A DNA stretch of 64,000 nt from Neonectria sp. B-13. Its lineage: Eukaryota; Ascomycota; Sordariomycetes; Hypocreales; Nectriaceae. The stretch covers positions 5,190,309-5,254,308 of the forward strand of contig NOKP01000002.1 in NCBI GenBank assembly GCA_002682825.1, read 5' to 3'. The notes below the pieces were generated by a model. That model saw only the letters and a list, made by a program, of their open reading frames with translations, made no database searches and was not told the origin of the DNA. Shown piece after piece: positions 34,408 to 47,100 of the stretch; within the stretch, counting starts at the first letter, position 1; the number at the start of each line of letters is the position of its first letter. A program made the translations under genes and the position numbers.

Positions 34408-35064
34408 TCACTCAAATTGGCTGTTGACTCGAGTATTCGGCTGCCTCTTTTGGAGAGAATAAACCGACCTGGTATCGTATCCATCGTCAAGAGCTGAAAA
34501 GTCTCTTGGTTTTCCGTGTTTGTGAGCGTTCCGAATGTCCATGAATGAGATTATCGTCGCGCACAAGGATAGGCCACTATTTCGGTCGGGTGTCAGTAAG
34601 TGTAGAATGTCGACGTGAGCAAGAGGAACGTACCTTAGGAGGACTGCGAGCGAAACTACAACCCAGCTGAGAGTACAGGTTATACCCTCGCACTGGGCTG
34701 AGTTTGACTGGATCGTCATGTATGCCACAGCGGCCCAGAATACAATCTCCAGAAAGTTGAGAATTAGATTTGCCTTGAAGCTTTGGAACCGTCGTAGTCG
34801 TCGAACATGCTCGGTGAGAACTTGGTAGGAAAGAATGAGGAGAGATTTAGCGCCCTTGATAGATTTTACTGTCAGTCTTGTTCTGGTCGTCGAAGTAAAC
34901 TGTGATTATGCTATTACCATTCCCAGTGACATTGTGACCGACCTGGCCATCGGCCCGTCGCTCAAGAACATGCGCGCACACGAAAGTCCAATGATGGATA
35001 CCGCCACAATGGCCTGCAAGATGTGTATGACCATTTTGGACTTGTCATTGAATATCGACGACAT
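34408..35064 (-). CDS. Small four-TM (MARVEL-like) membrane protein
   Basis: Three exons (35064-34918, 34854-34634, 34576-34408) encode 178 aa. The start is ATG 35064 in a strong context (ATCACCATGT). Four hydrophobic helices are visible: MVIHILQAIVAVSIIGLSCA near the start, SLGMGAKSLLILSYQV across the first splice, LNFLEIVFWAAVAYMTI, and SWVVVSLAVLL continuing after the second splice as SGLSLCATIISFM. A tail of about 45 residues follows, polar and Ser/Arg-rich. A Cys pair (QCEGITC) sits in the last extracellular loop. The layout resembles fungal MARVEL-type proteins, but I do not recognise a named family, and function is unknown. Confidence 0.72.
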
Positions 35065-36033
35065 GGTGATTGAAGTTCGCTTGGATTTGCTGATGTTATC
35101 TGGCACCTTGGGTTGTAGGTCTGTTCTGATGGGCGGATCGAATTGTCAATGAGTATAGGGATCGCGAATGGCATGTTTAATAGCGGCTACATTCTCTTTA
35201 TATATTAGCTTAAACTTTCTGAGGGAGCTGTAAATAGACGTATACGCCTCCTTATTGGAGTCCTTAACTTCTCCGCGTATAGTCAAGTTTCTACTGAGCC
35301 CTTTCCTTGCCAAGCTGTGCATAACACGAACGACGTATCAGATTCGTCTCAGCTCTTTGTCACTATCGTTACTTTATGAACCAGGTAATGCAAAACGACC
35401 AAGTTCAGCGCCTTACTTAAGAGAGGTAGTCTTGGCAAGGAGTCGAGCGCGGAGGACAGCTGTGTCTCCCACCCTGTAAATCTATTTTCGAACGGGCATC
35501 TCCATCATAATCGCGTCTAATTTTAAGCTTACACAGTTCCAAGCGTATCAAACGTTGTGCAGCTTGCAAGGGAGAGATTCGGAAGGCCGGAAATTACCAT
35601 ATCCCTGTTGATCTCGATAACCCATGGCAGCTGGCGGGGTTCAAGCTCATGGATTAATTGACTATACGCGTATAACTTCATCACTGTAATCTTAAAGCTT
35701 TGTACGCAGGTACGCAGCGATCTTTCCGCAAGTTTGCCGGCAACCTAGGTGAAGGTCCCTTCATGCCTCGCCCAACACGATTCACTTCGTGGGGTGGCAT
35801 ATTCAGCTCAATCCCCACTTTGCGAACATGATTAAGGAACTGCGCCATGCGAATGAGTCAGACCGGGCGCAATCGATAGCAGTCGGAGAAACACTAGTCC
35901 GAAGTGCTGGAGCCTATTAATGAGACATCTCATTCATCATAATCTCGATTCTCGGATGTGTGCTCATATCCCAGCTACACCATTACGTTCAGTCGACAAG
36001 AAAAGAATTCGCTATTCCACTACTTTAGCATCA
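35065..36033. other. Divergent intergenic region
   Basis: This is the shared upstream region of the small membrane-protein gene and the unknown gene at 36034. An in-frame upstream ATG of the latter lies at 35920. No repeat or gene recognised. Confidence 0.45.
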
Positions 36034-36681
36034 ATGGCTACACCCGAGATCGAGGGTCTCAAAGAGAACGATGCGATTGAAGACTCTTCGGATTCAGATG
36101 AATATAGCATGGCCGAAAAATGGCATGGCGTGGTTAGCGCAATCGAGACAACTACTCGTGAAGCCTTTCCAAACAGCCCGTCATTCGATTCATCGCCTGT
36201 TGCCTTCAACTCCTATTGGCATGGGATCTTCAACAGCCTCCATGATTCTGTCATCTCAAACCCAAAGATTCCCGAGTTCTTGACAACCCCTCCTGTTAAG
36301 AAGTTCACAATGACGCTGTTCGACGAGCGCGATGCCGGGGGTTGCCCTTGCTGTCTCCCGGATGTCGATCCCAACATTTCTCTAGAAAATAACACCGGCG
36401 TTACTAAGGGAGATCTCATAAGGGGCTTCAATGAATACATGTATGGAGAGCTAGCACCAAAGATCCATGAAGCGGATGACACAACAACAGCACAAAGCGC
36501 AGGAGGCGCGTTGGTGTACGCAACTGATTGGATGAGCACTGGATTTGATGAAGAGAGCGGGGATAGAGGTGTATTCCAGAAGGAGGAACCCAACATTGTC
36601 ATGTATTGTTGTAGGCCAGAACTATTTGAGAAGAAGCGCGAGGCCGAAGAAGAAAAACGCCAACTCCAAGGAAATACCTGA
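36034..36681 (+). CDS. Unknown acidic fungal protein with CPCCLPD motif
   Basis: This intronless open frame encodes 215 aa from ATG 36034 (MATPEIEG); an in-frame ATG at 35920 would add 38 residues rich in His, Arg and Ser. The N-terminus is acidic and serine-rich (DSSDSDEYS). The centre has FLTTPPVKKFTMTLFDERD followed by GGCPCCLPD, then a GVTKGDLIRGFNEYMYG helix. The C-terminus has MYCCRPELFEKKREAEEEKRQ, a charged helix. There is no signal peptide or TM segment. The clustered cysteines could bind metal, but this is speculation. I do not recognise the family. Confidence 0.65.
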   Translation: MATPEIEGLKENDAIEDSSDSDEYSMAEKWHGVVSAIETTTREAFPNSPSFDSSPVAFNSYWHGIFNSLHDSVISNPKIPEFLTTPPVKKFTMTLFDERDAGGCPCCLPDVDPNISLENNTGVTKGDLIRGFNEYMYGELAPKIHEADDTTTAQSAGGALVYATDWMSTGFDEESGDRGVFQKEEPNIVMYCCRPELFEKKREAEEEKRQLQGNT

Positions 36682-38319
36682 GTAGTTTTATGGCCTGAAG
36701 GACGAGTGCTTTTTGGCAATACCTGGGCTTCAATGTTACAGATAGCTACTTCGGGATTATTGAGATTTAACCCATACTTCTCCTAGGTTCTGGGACGGAG
36801 AAAACGCTTCTAATAGCCGAAACACCGTCATTTACGGGGGAAATTATCGTGAGAAGAGATCTGAGCATAACCAAAAGTGGCTTACTGAAGATATGAGATA
36901 TGCGGGACGTAGCTTCCCCAATTGAGGCCAACTTCTGAGAATTTTCTCATCTTCCCCAGTCCCAAAACCATGTATTGTTGCTACAATAAGTGATAACGGG
37001 CTGACAGTAGTATTTCAGGTCAGGACAAGAACTATCCTATTTCAAATAAATCTTTATTGAGTGGAGTGGCTATTTACGGTCTTGGAGTAGTTGGCCTTGA
37101 GCCAGAGCGTTACAATACTTTCCCCCTCTTGTTTTAGATCTGGGTTGGAGTTGTGCATGCACTGGACGTCTTCATTCGTAAGTGACTGCATCATGAAAAT
37201 TATTAAGCTTAGTGAGCCCTAATAATCAGCTGTTTTATCCATGTCTCTGATTCAGGAGTTTCTCGCCTTTGAATAGAGTTGCCGTGACTGAGGTATATAA
37301 AGTACACTTCTTCCTATGCCAGCAATCCGAAATATCTCTTGAGACTAAGTTGCCATTTTATTCATCGCCGAAGGTCGGCGCGGCGAACAGCTCAACGAAT
37401 TGGTCGACAAGTACGGATCTGAGAAAGTAGTTACCGGAATAATCGACGTGCTAGGCTTGGGCAATCTGCCGACTGCGTTATAAATAAGCTGTTAATCATA
37501 CAAATATCAAGGTAACACCCTGCAGGTGATGAGATTGGCCAAGTTCAAAGGGGCCGAAGATCCAGACGACTCTTCAAACTGATCGCAATCCCTGCTTAAA
37601 GCTTGTTTCCAGCTCCCTTACAGAAAAAGACACCCGGTGATATCTTACCTGTCGACATCACGTATGGCAAGTACCGCTCCAGGTAAACGTGCCTACCTTG
37701 AATTAGAGAAGCAAATTCAGCCGCTCAAGAAGGGTCAGAAACATAGGCTTTTACGAGTCACAATTGGAAGAATTAACTACATCGACGGGAAGCTGCGACC
37801 GATGTATAGGCCCTAAGTCCCAAGGCAGTCTTGAAATAGTGATATCGCCTTGGTTCACAGTAGCAGATCAGAACAACCGTGTATATATAGGGGTTTCTCT
37901 GAGGACTTGGCCGCAAGTGCTGCACATGCAGAGGTAGTTAGTGAAGGAGAGGTATCCCGTGTCTCTGTCAACAAGGCTGCAGAACTAGCAACAAAGTCTT
38001 TTTTTCGTGGCCAAGTAAGTAAATTGGCATCGTACTTACAAGATATGATAAAACCGATGCCTTAAAGTCCACCAGATTCGCTAAGATCGCTATGCTGGTG
38101 AAAGGCGTATCAAAATCGTTGGTAAACCTCCGTTGGTAAACTATATCATGGGCCGTACCAAGGAGTCTAGGAATGTCATTTCTTGAGAGATTAACCGTCC
38201 TAAGCTAGCCGGTCCTGGCACATTTTCAGACTTATAATAGTCTTAGTCTTAGGAAGCTATCTTCTTGAGGTACTCTGGGTCCTGAGGAGCCCTGATATTA
38301 CTGTATGTCTAAAGTACAG
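36682..38319. other. Intergenic stretch with coding-like relics
   Basis: No intact gene is present. Coding-like pieces on the plus strand at about 37350-37490 and 37670-37816 are listed separately. A TATA-like stretch (GTATATAAAG) occurs near 37293. Confidence 0.4.
37350..37816 (+). pseudogene. Coding-like relic of unknown family
   Basis: Two short open pieces have natural-looking protein composition but are broken by stops. The first is IAEGRRGEQLNELVDKYGS then EKVVTGIIDVLGLGNLP, ending at TAA. The second is GKRAYLELEKQIQPLKKGQ then HRLLRVTIGRINYIDGKL. They may be remains of one gene. No family is recognised, and chance cannot be excluded. Confidence 0.25.
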
Positions 38320-41300
38320 CTACCCTTGCCCTGGCACATTCTCCAGGTTTACTTGTATACCAGCAGCAAGAGCTGATAACCTTTGTAGAGAGTTTATCAC
38401 TGCATAGTACCACGGATGATTAGGTTGACCGTTCCAATAATTTACAGCCTCCTCAATCCATTCAAAAGCCCACGTCTGCATGTTTAATGCAATGGTAGCA
38501 AAGTGGTCTGCAACCCATTCGTCGAATCTAGCGACAGCATATACTGCAGCTGCAGCACCATGAATAGACTGATGCAACTGGTCGGCCAATCCCAACTCAT
38601 AGCGGATATTGCCAATGATATTGGCAAGTAGGGCGTTCACAACGGGCTGATTGAGATATACAAAGGTTCCGAGGGCCTGGGGAGAGCATTAGCCAAGCAC
38701 TGGATATCTCGGGGGTATGCTAGATTAGTATATGTGAAGACCAAGTGGCACGTATTTGTGTCAGGCTTCATTTGGGGTTGAACGGAAAAAGATGGTACTT
38801 GCCAATTTGATTTCATCCATGAAATCAGATACTCTGGCGGGGTCGTTAACAAGACCTGTCATTACTGTCTCAACAGTAGGGTCCTTATAACCCCAGAGTC
38901 TCGACTTGGCGCCGTTGATTCCTTCTCCGGCAAGTACAAATACCGTCCGATAAAAGTCAGCGCCGAGACGTGTCATGATGCGGCGGTTGATAACCGTTTC
39001 GCCAGCGCCAATACTCGCGATCCCTGCAAGAGGCATGAAGCCTGTCACTGTCCAGAAAGCAGGGTCTATGGGACTAAAGGATGACAATGCTTCGCTCGGA
39101 AGTTGACCTGAAATGGTACTTCTAATAAAATTGAGAATGCCCTGTTTCTCAAAGATGTGCTCGGCTAGAAAATGTATGTTAGTTGCGGTTCCTAATCGGT
39201 GATGACGAGTAGATGAAACACGGTTACTGCTTACTGACGAGACCGACGTTGTTCCCGGGTATTCGATAGATGATATCAACAAATGCGTCACTACACGAGG
39301 ATGAAGTGAGGTCTAGGACTCTAGTCCAAATTGACTCTGAGTCGACCCATTCGCCACTGGTTGGGTACTGATCCACCAATAGGGTTAGAGGCGACGAAGT
39401 AAGGTAAGGAAGTTTAGTAGGGAATGAATGGGCTGATTGGGATGTTCTGCTTGTGATCAAACAGGGGAAAGGAGGCGCAGGTAAGACAGGACTAAGAAAC
39501 GCCAGCGACGTACACTTATTCCCCAGATGCCAAACTCCACCACGGCTCCTATAAAAGGCGAGAAGGTAGAGATCCCGTATTCTTGGTCTCGCTTTTGTAG
39601 GTCTCTAGAAGACATGTGAGAGAGATCCTGTCCATCATGGTCCCTAACATGGAGATTAGGGTCGAAAAAAAGGGCGAGCGATCTTTTTGGGTGGTCTGAA
39701 GTCCCCACGTAGCAACTCAATATATCATCACCACCAATCAGACTGTTGTAGTAGGAAAATTGGCAAACGATTGATTCGGGCAGCTTGACCGAGCCAACTT
39801 CAAAGGCGTATTCGTCGGACTGGGCCCACTCCCGAAGGGTCTTGTACTTGAGGTTCTCATACTTGCCACCGACTTGGCTGTCCCAGGTGTTTATCGTGCT
39901 CAAGGAGACAGAGGCGTATAGGATTTTAGAGAGACGGGCAATGATAATTTCTTGGCTGTCGTAGCGGTAGGACTGGGTGTCGTTGGTGCAAACGGGATTA
40001 TCGAGGAACACATCGAGGGCATCATCGAGTTCCTCATCCTCGCTTGGGGCCCGCTTTGTGACGGTAGAATATGCTGGGGTGCAACACTTGGACCTAGCAC
40101 CCCGCGTGCACTCCTCGGTGTTGTGATCCATAGCGACGCGAACCTTGTTGTCGGGGCATCCGCTGAGGCAGTATCCCTTGGAGCCGGCCCAGTCACTGGG
40201 GAACAGACCCAAATGGCTGTGCCACTCGCAGTCGGTCCACTTCTGGTCCTCGAGGTCGTCGCGGCAGCAGTACTTGCGCTCTTCGCGGGGCTGCTTGGCG
40301 TTGCTGAAAGGATCTTGGTTGCTTTTCTGACTGCAAAACGCGCCGCCGCTGCCTGTCATGGAGCTGGCAAGCTCAACGTTGTCGCTTTCACATGTCCCAC
40401 TGTCGCAGTGCGGGAAGTCTGCGCTCCAGCTGCAACTGTTGTGGAGGTGCATCGATGTGCTCGTGCCGAAACAACAGGCCGGCTGATAGCTTTTGCTGCA
40501 GTACATGTTGTTGGATCCCATCTCGAACATGCCCACGGGACACTTGCTGCCACCGCACTTCCCGTTGTTGTGATAGTACCAGCCGCACGTGGGAACGTCC
40601 TCATCGGGTGGGCAGCAGAGTTGGTGGTGGCCGATGCCATTGCAGCCCTGCTCGTCGATCATGTACTCATCCTTTCGCTCGCCTCCGTCGCGACGAGGGA
40701 CCCGAAGCCACCCAGAGGGGCATTCTGCGGTTGAGAGAATTAGTTTCAATAACTATTATTCTTTATCATTCATGAAACAGTTAAAATAGAACTCACGTTC
40801 TCCGCAGTTGGTCCACTTGCACTGCGCGTGCTTGTCCCTGGTTGTTGAAACACTGTCATCGGTGGCTGGAAGCGCGGCCACGAATTTCCTGTTTGCCGCT
40901 TCTGCTAGGGCAGCCGTGTACTTGGCGTCCTTGGTATCGTGGGACACAGCCCAGACCATCAGGCCTCCCAGGCACTGCCCTCTCGCGAAGTCGGCCTTGA
41001 GCTTGAATGTCTCCTTGTCGTCGTACGCCACCCACTGGTTCCCCTCGTAGTTTAACACCTTGACCGCTTCTTCTTCGTATAGAATTGGCTTGGCCCCCGT
41101 GGATGCCACGACCTGGTCAATTTCCGAGTTGAGGATGACGCTGACCTCGCCGCTGCAGGACCGTTTCTTGCCGCCGGATGCGTACGTGCAGCCTGGTTTC
41201 GTGCAGCTAGGGTTGGAAACCGTAAAGGCTCTGCCATAAAAGGCCATGCCGAGAACGACCTTGTCTGAGGAAATATTATTTCTCCACAGCAAGTCAAGGG

Positions 41301-42596
41301 CCTCGGTGATTTCTGTGAGGTTGGTGTGGGCATTCAAGTAGGGGCCAACCCAGTCGTTCCCTTTGTCCCATGTGCCGTGCAAGTCATATGACATTCTACA
41401 AAATTAGAATGAGTATTATTGAGGGACTTGAGAGTTGGTAAAGCTTACATGTTGAGAAAGTCGACGTATTTTTGAATGGCCTCAATGTCGAAATGTTGTA
41501 GGTACCCTGTTAATATTGTTAACACTACCCGCGGTATTCGCCAACTTATTGGAGCAAATGAAGAAAATCGTTGCAACATACAATACGATGCAGGGATTGT
41601 GATGCTAAGCCCGTCTCGGCCGCCGCTAGTCTTCATCGCTGCCTTGAGCCTACGCAAAAAGACGGGGAAGTTTTCAAAATCCTCGTCTCGCCCGCTTCTG
41701 TCCTCGGCAGCGGGGTACTCCCAATCGAGGTCGACACCATCAAAGTTATAGGTTGACATGAAGCTAACGAGCGACTTGGCAAACTTCTTAGTACTCGCTT
41801 CTGACCTTGCAATGTCAGAAAAGGTCGTGGCCGTAGGACCTGGATCGTTGAAGGTCCAGCCGCCGATTGCGATGAAGACCTTCAAGTCCGGGTCAGCCTT
41901 TTTCAAGTTCGTCAAGCGCTTGTACATGTCCACATCAGAAGTTGACGAGGGGACCACTTCAAAGGTGTCGGGATTAATGGACGCAAAGGCAAAGTTGAGG
42001 TGCGTGTAAACGCCAACGGGAAGCTGCTCTGGGTAGAACTTATTGCAAGGCCTGGACCGGGACCAACCCTCGTAGTAGCCTACGACTCGGTCAAAGCCTT
42101 GATCGTTGACGGAGCATTTCGGTCGACGAGGGCTTTTTCCATTGCAAAACTCGTCAGTGGTGCCACAAAAGCCGTGTCTGCTGCAGCACACTGCCAGCGA
42201 AATATAGATATCATGTTAGCCATTTCCCTTTACATCAGCTACCTGATGTAGGAACAAACGGAGTGCTTGACAAGCAAGAGAGTCGTTCCAACTCACCGTT
42301 CAACGGACACTTTGTATTTTCAACATATCCTTTTCCGAAATCACCTGGATCACATTCTGCCTTCCTTTCGCAGTTGTTCACACAAATATCTTCGCTGCAG
42401 ACTAAAACGAATCATTCGTCAATTTCTTAAACGTAGTGGAAGGGTCAGAGAAAAGCTAACAATCGGGACCAAGGCCACAGAAACCATATTCAGAGCAGCA
42501 ACCGATGGCGCATGGACTGGATTCACTGCACTCCTGGGCCACGGCGAGAGTGACCAAGAACAAGAGTTGAACGAGTACTTTAAGGAGGGGTGGCAT
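38320..42596 (-). CDS. Killer-toxin-type (subgroup C) chitinase, ChtBD1-GH18
   Basis: Nine exons (42596-42461, 42401-42297, 42190-41582, 41506-41449, 41395-40797, 40724-39514, 39367-39235, 39164-38803, 38676-38320) encode 1189 aa. After the signal peptide (to about residue 20) come two chitin-binding type 1 modules with CCSEYGFCG and CCSRHGFCG cores. GH18 begins at VVGYYEGWS; the catalytic motif is DGVDLDWE with Glu238, then WYLQHFDI and MSYDLHG restored by splicing. A Cys-rich middle (CGEQCPSGW, CCPPDEDVPTCGWY) and a C-terminal region of about 300 aa (VTEHIFEKQ, GEGINGAKSRLWG, FDEWVADHFA) match fungal zymocin alpha/beta-subunit-like chitinases. It is secreted and should cleave chitin. Intron 8 appears to be GC-AG (GCAAGT donor). 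Exon 6 joins exon 7 through a 146-nt GTACGT intron. No gamma-type RNase subunit gene is seen nearby. Confidence 0.87.
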
Positions 42597-44112
42597 CTTA
42601 GCAGCATGAAGGGCCAATAAAGAGAGAGATGGGGATGAGACAAAGAGTTGATAATAAATATGAATACTTGTAGGTGACGGAAGGTAAAGATGAAGCAGTA
42701 TGGTATCTAGGCTGTCGGGGTACTAAAAGGTGCAGACGAGGACTGAACGTGGCGGCCTCCAGATCCGTGTCCGCCTTGATTTCACTTTTGTTCCGTCCCG
42801 TCCGGGATTGATCCTGCACTCCTTAATCATAATCCTGGCAACCAAAGGCCCGCGTTTGCTATTCTAGGACTCATGAGAAGTAGAGTTGGGGCAACTAATC
42901 TCCGTGGATGTAACCAAGCCGACCAGCGGAGTGATGAGGTGGGATGGCGGTGAGAGTTGCAACTGATCTGGAATGATATGAGGTAATGGTGTCAGTATGA
43001 GGGAATATATTGATTAGATTATCCGAGCACACCGTCAGGTCTTGCTTGAATGTTGCTAAGTAGAGTAACATTAGCAATTCACTGATGGGGCCTGTTGGTT
43101 ACCTTTGCATGGGATCTAGCCATTTGTAACTCATTAGGCTGTAGGTCTGAGCAAGGTACTAACTGGACCTAAGAAATGTTTTTGCCAAGGGAATGACTGA
43201 GCACCTGACTCTGGTGGCCTGTAAATGATCGGCCGACTACCTGGACTACCGGTACTACCTGCTCTGGTTGTACTATACATGCTGAAAATGAAGAGACAAG
43301 AAGGGAACGAGCGCGGATTGTAAGATACACAGACAAAATTTTGGCGACAGATATGTGCCGACGATCTACAATTGACATTACGTTGAAGTATTAATTTTAT
43401 AACAGAAACGGGAGGGCGGCCCGTCCCGTTTTGACATATCGGATACTCGTGGAAGGTCTCCACCGGCATCTCAAGATTTTCCACTTATCAAACTTAGAGA
43501 GGCGGAGACGTATTTCCGTTCAAGACCCCTCCCTGTTCCGCTCTTAAGCCGTAGAGTGGACCTAACGCCGATATAACTGTTGGTTCCAGGTTTAACTTAC
43601 CCCTGTATCAAGGTTCTGTTGGTTCCGGGATTAACTGAAAGATAACCTTAGAACCTTATTCGTAGACTAGGCTAGACCCTTGCTTTTTTGCCGGTTCCAG
43701 GTTCAACCTAACCATGTATCAAGGTTCTGTTGGTTCCGGGATTGACTGAAAAATAGGCTAGAAACCTCAGTTCCAAGCCGGATGCACGGCAATTAGGCCG
43801 AACCAGCCCATACTTCATGTCTTGGATCCATTTTGACAGTGACGGGTCCTATGAGAAGTACTTTCTAACCGCCTACTTTACGTCATTCTCGAGCGGCCGG
43901 AGATGAGGCACGGTAAGTTGCCGTTTTGCGGCCTAGACGAAACTCATGCATCGGCAAAACATAGTCACCCTTCGTGGCCCGTTGTGATTTCTGATAATGA
44001 TAAACATTGCCTCTATCCTTCTGCGCTATGATATGACTTCTTGAATCCTGCTACTGCAACGGCAAGTCGCAACTCGCTGCTTTTCGTTCTGTCCCGTGTC
44101 GCTCTTTCCACT
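42597..44112. promoter_or_regulatory. Bidirectional promoter of chitinase and GH55-LysM genes
   Basis: This is the 1.5-kb divergent region shared by two secreted wall-active enzymes. It contains a 111-bp-spaced direct repeat (43582-43767). Open frames inside have no recognisable content. Confidence 0.6.
43582..43767. repeat. Direct repeat, about 75 bp, period 111 bp
   Basis: Two copies, 43582-43656 and 43693-43767, start with GGTTCCAGGTT. They share CTGT/ATGTATCAAGGTTCTG and TTGGTTCCGGGATT, end near GAACC/AAACC, and differ by scattered substitutions. The GGTTCC word recurs inside each copy. They lie about 350 bp upstream of the GH55 ATG and could be duplicated control elements (inference). 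Confidence 0.7.
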
Positions 44113-47100
44113 ATGAAACCCGGTATGCTGAGCCTGGACCGTATAGTCTGGGGTCTGTCGCTTCTCTGTTCATTTGCTCTAGGCCACTCCGGCCATCACC
44201 ACCACGATCAACATCACCACCACCACCACCAAGGTCACCATGGCTTGGCAGCTCGTGACAACGCTACCTTAGGTGAAGCTGCTTCTCTTGTCGAACAAGC
44301 CCTGACCATGCTGTCCAAGGTGAACAAGGCCCGTGTGGAACAGCCTACGCTCAACAAATATCAGTTGATGAATGGTTCTGAGCTCGCCACCCATTCTCTT
44401 GCCGACCCGCTCGACTACTCTGTTAATTCGACTGAGAGGAGACGCGACGTTGATGAGGAAGATGCCCCTAGCAGTAATTCCACAGAAACCGCTGCCCCAT
44501 ACATCATCCCTTCGGAACTGGTCCAGGCAGCCCGAATCGTCGCTGAGTCTCAGTCACAGAAGCCTACCGGAGATCAAGCCGAAGTTGCGGCAAAGATACA
44601 GGCAAAGTACGACCACAAGCTCAGTGACACAAATGCACCGAGACCTCTAGCTCGCCCATATGGCCTCCTGGGCACATTTGGCCCAGAAGCCAAGACCAAG
44701 AGAGCTTCCGGATACTGGATGGCGGAGATGTCCCAACTGGGATCTGCTCCCTTTGCGCCCAGTGGATACAAGGTACGTCAGTTGCTGGTTACCTTGCTAT
44801 TACACTTAAATAGGTGTGCGTCATCTAACTTCCAAACCCAGGTGTGGAGAAACGTCAAGGACTATGGCGCAAAAGGTGATGGCAAAACTGACGATACGGC
44901 TGCCATCAACCTTGCTATTTCCGACGGTGACAGATGTGGCCCAGAATGCGGCGCTAGCACAAAGGTCCCTGCCGTTGTATTCTTTCCATCGGGCACTTAC
45001 CTAGTCAGCTCTTCCATTATCCAGTATTACAATACGCAGTTATTGGGAGATGTGAGTAGAACTGACGAGATGACCGGTTCCTAAGCTACTAACGTATTTC
45101 TATCTAGCCTCATGATATCCCAATCATTCTAGCCGCATCTAGCTTTGTCGGTCTAGGCGTTATCACGAGCGATGTCTACATCAGTGACAGCGAGCAATGG
45201 TGAGCTTTCCCGGGTCATTACAGCGTGCTAGTTCGACGACGTATTGAGGACAAACTGGCTGAATTGCGACTTAGGTATCTCAATACGGCCAACTTCCTCC
45301 GCAGCATCCGAAACTTCAAGATGGATATTCGCCTTACAGATCCGTATGCGTACATCTGTGCCATCCACTGGCAGGTAGCTCAGGCGACATCGCTGGAGAA
45401 TATTGAATTTTACATGCTATACAACTCGGAGGTGCCCGGCAACACGCAGCAGGTAACTCGTCACAGCCACTCTAAACCAAGATGAGCAAGTTATCTTACA
45501 CGTTCCTCAAACTTAGGGTATCTACATGGAAAATGGGTCTGGTGGCTTCATGGCAGATTTGACCTTTGTCGGAGGTAATTTTGGGTATGTTCCCTCTGTA
45601 GTGGTGCCTGTTACCTCACAATCATCATCAATACTTTCATGCTGGTTCTCTAACAGCATCGTCAGAGCATATTTCGGAAACCAGCAGTTTACGACTAGCC
45701 ACTTGGTCTTTACCAATTGCAACACGGCGGTTCAAGTCCACTGGGACTGGGCTTGGACCATGCACGACTACATTATCGAGAGCTGCGGAAGTGGTCTCGT
45801 TGTTGTCGGTGGCGTAAGTACAAATCATCATGATGATCTAACGATTCAAGATAACACCTGCTGATTTTATTTTCTTCTCACAGGCTGGCGGTGCTATGTC
45901 TAGTGGTCAAGGTGTTGGTTCTCTGATCTTAGCTGACACTATTATTGCCAACACTCCCAAGGGCATCGTGAGCTCCTTGGTCGGAGAGAACTCGACGTCG
46001 TTCTTGCTGCAGAATGTCGGTTTCTTCAACGTGGAGCAGGCCGTCGTTGAATCTAGCAAGGATCAAGTGCTCGTGCAGGGAGGTGATCAAGTGGTGCTTG
46101 AAAGTTGGGGCTTCGGCCAGATCAACAACGCCACGTCTGGTACTGGCTTCTTCATCAATGGTGACGAAATCCCGGCCATGAACCGCTCCAAGGCCCTCCT
46201 AGGTGCCCAGTACGACCAGCTTCAGCCGAACCTGTTTACACGACGCCGGCCAAAGTACTATGACGAACCACAGAGCAACATCATGAACGTCAAGGCCCTC
46301 GGGGCCAAGGGTGATGGTGTTACCGATGACACCATTGTACTCAACTCGATCCTGTCCGGCGCAGCAAACACATCATCTATCGTGTATTTTCCTCACGGCA
46401 TTTATATAGTCACTGACACGCTTCGCGTACCCATCGGCTCCCGTATCATTGGTCAGGCCTGGTCCCAGATCATGGGCAAGGGGTCCAAGTTTCAGGACGA
46501 GCTCAAGCCGCGGCCAGTTGTCCAAGTGGCCAGACGAGGCGACGTGGGCATTATCGAAATCCAGGACATCATGTTTACAGTATCTGGCGCCACAGCTGGA
46601 GCAATCGTCGTTGAATGGAACGCCAAGGAGGCTACACAAGGGTCTGTTGGGCTTTGGGGTATGACTATCAATCTCCTACCACCTTCGAATTATCTGTCTT
46701 AGAAGTGTTCAGAGTTTCCTTGCTGATGCTGATTGTCTGATCCAAAATAGATTCCCACATTCGTGTTGGTGGCGCTGCAGGCTCCAATCTACAGTACACA
46801 GACTGTCCCAAGCTATCGGGCTCTGTCAACTCCAAATGCAAGGCGGCATCGATACTCTTCCACCTTACCCCCGGCTCGACGGCCTACCTGGAAAACGCAT
46901 GGAACTGGGTTGGCGATCACGACTTAGACCGAAAGACAAGGGACCAAATCGACGTCTACGCTGCACGAGGCATGCTCATCGAGAGCGACCTGGCCTACCT
47001 CTGGGGCACGGCTTCTGAGCACTGCGTTTTCTACCAGTACCAGCTGTCGAATGCGAGCAACATTCTCATGGCCATGATCCAGACTGAATCGCCCTACTAC

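Noticed and set aside
39368..39513. Apparent frameshift between chitinase exons 6 and 7
   Set aside because: A 146-nt intron with GTACGT donor, CTAAC branch and CAG acceptor restores the frame, so no lesion is needed. The open frame across this stretch is intronic.
39952..40734. 260-codon plus-strand open frame
   Set aside because: It is the complement of the Cys-rich chitinase exon; its Ala/Val-rich composition is what a codon-biased antisense frame gives.
42419..42643. Upstream ATG frame overlapping the chitinase start
   Set aside because: It is out of frame with the signal peptide and chitin-binding module; the ATG at 42596 gives a proper secreted protein.
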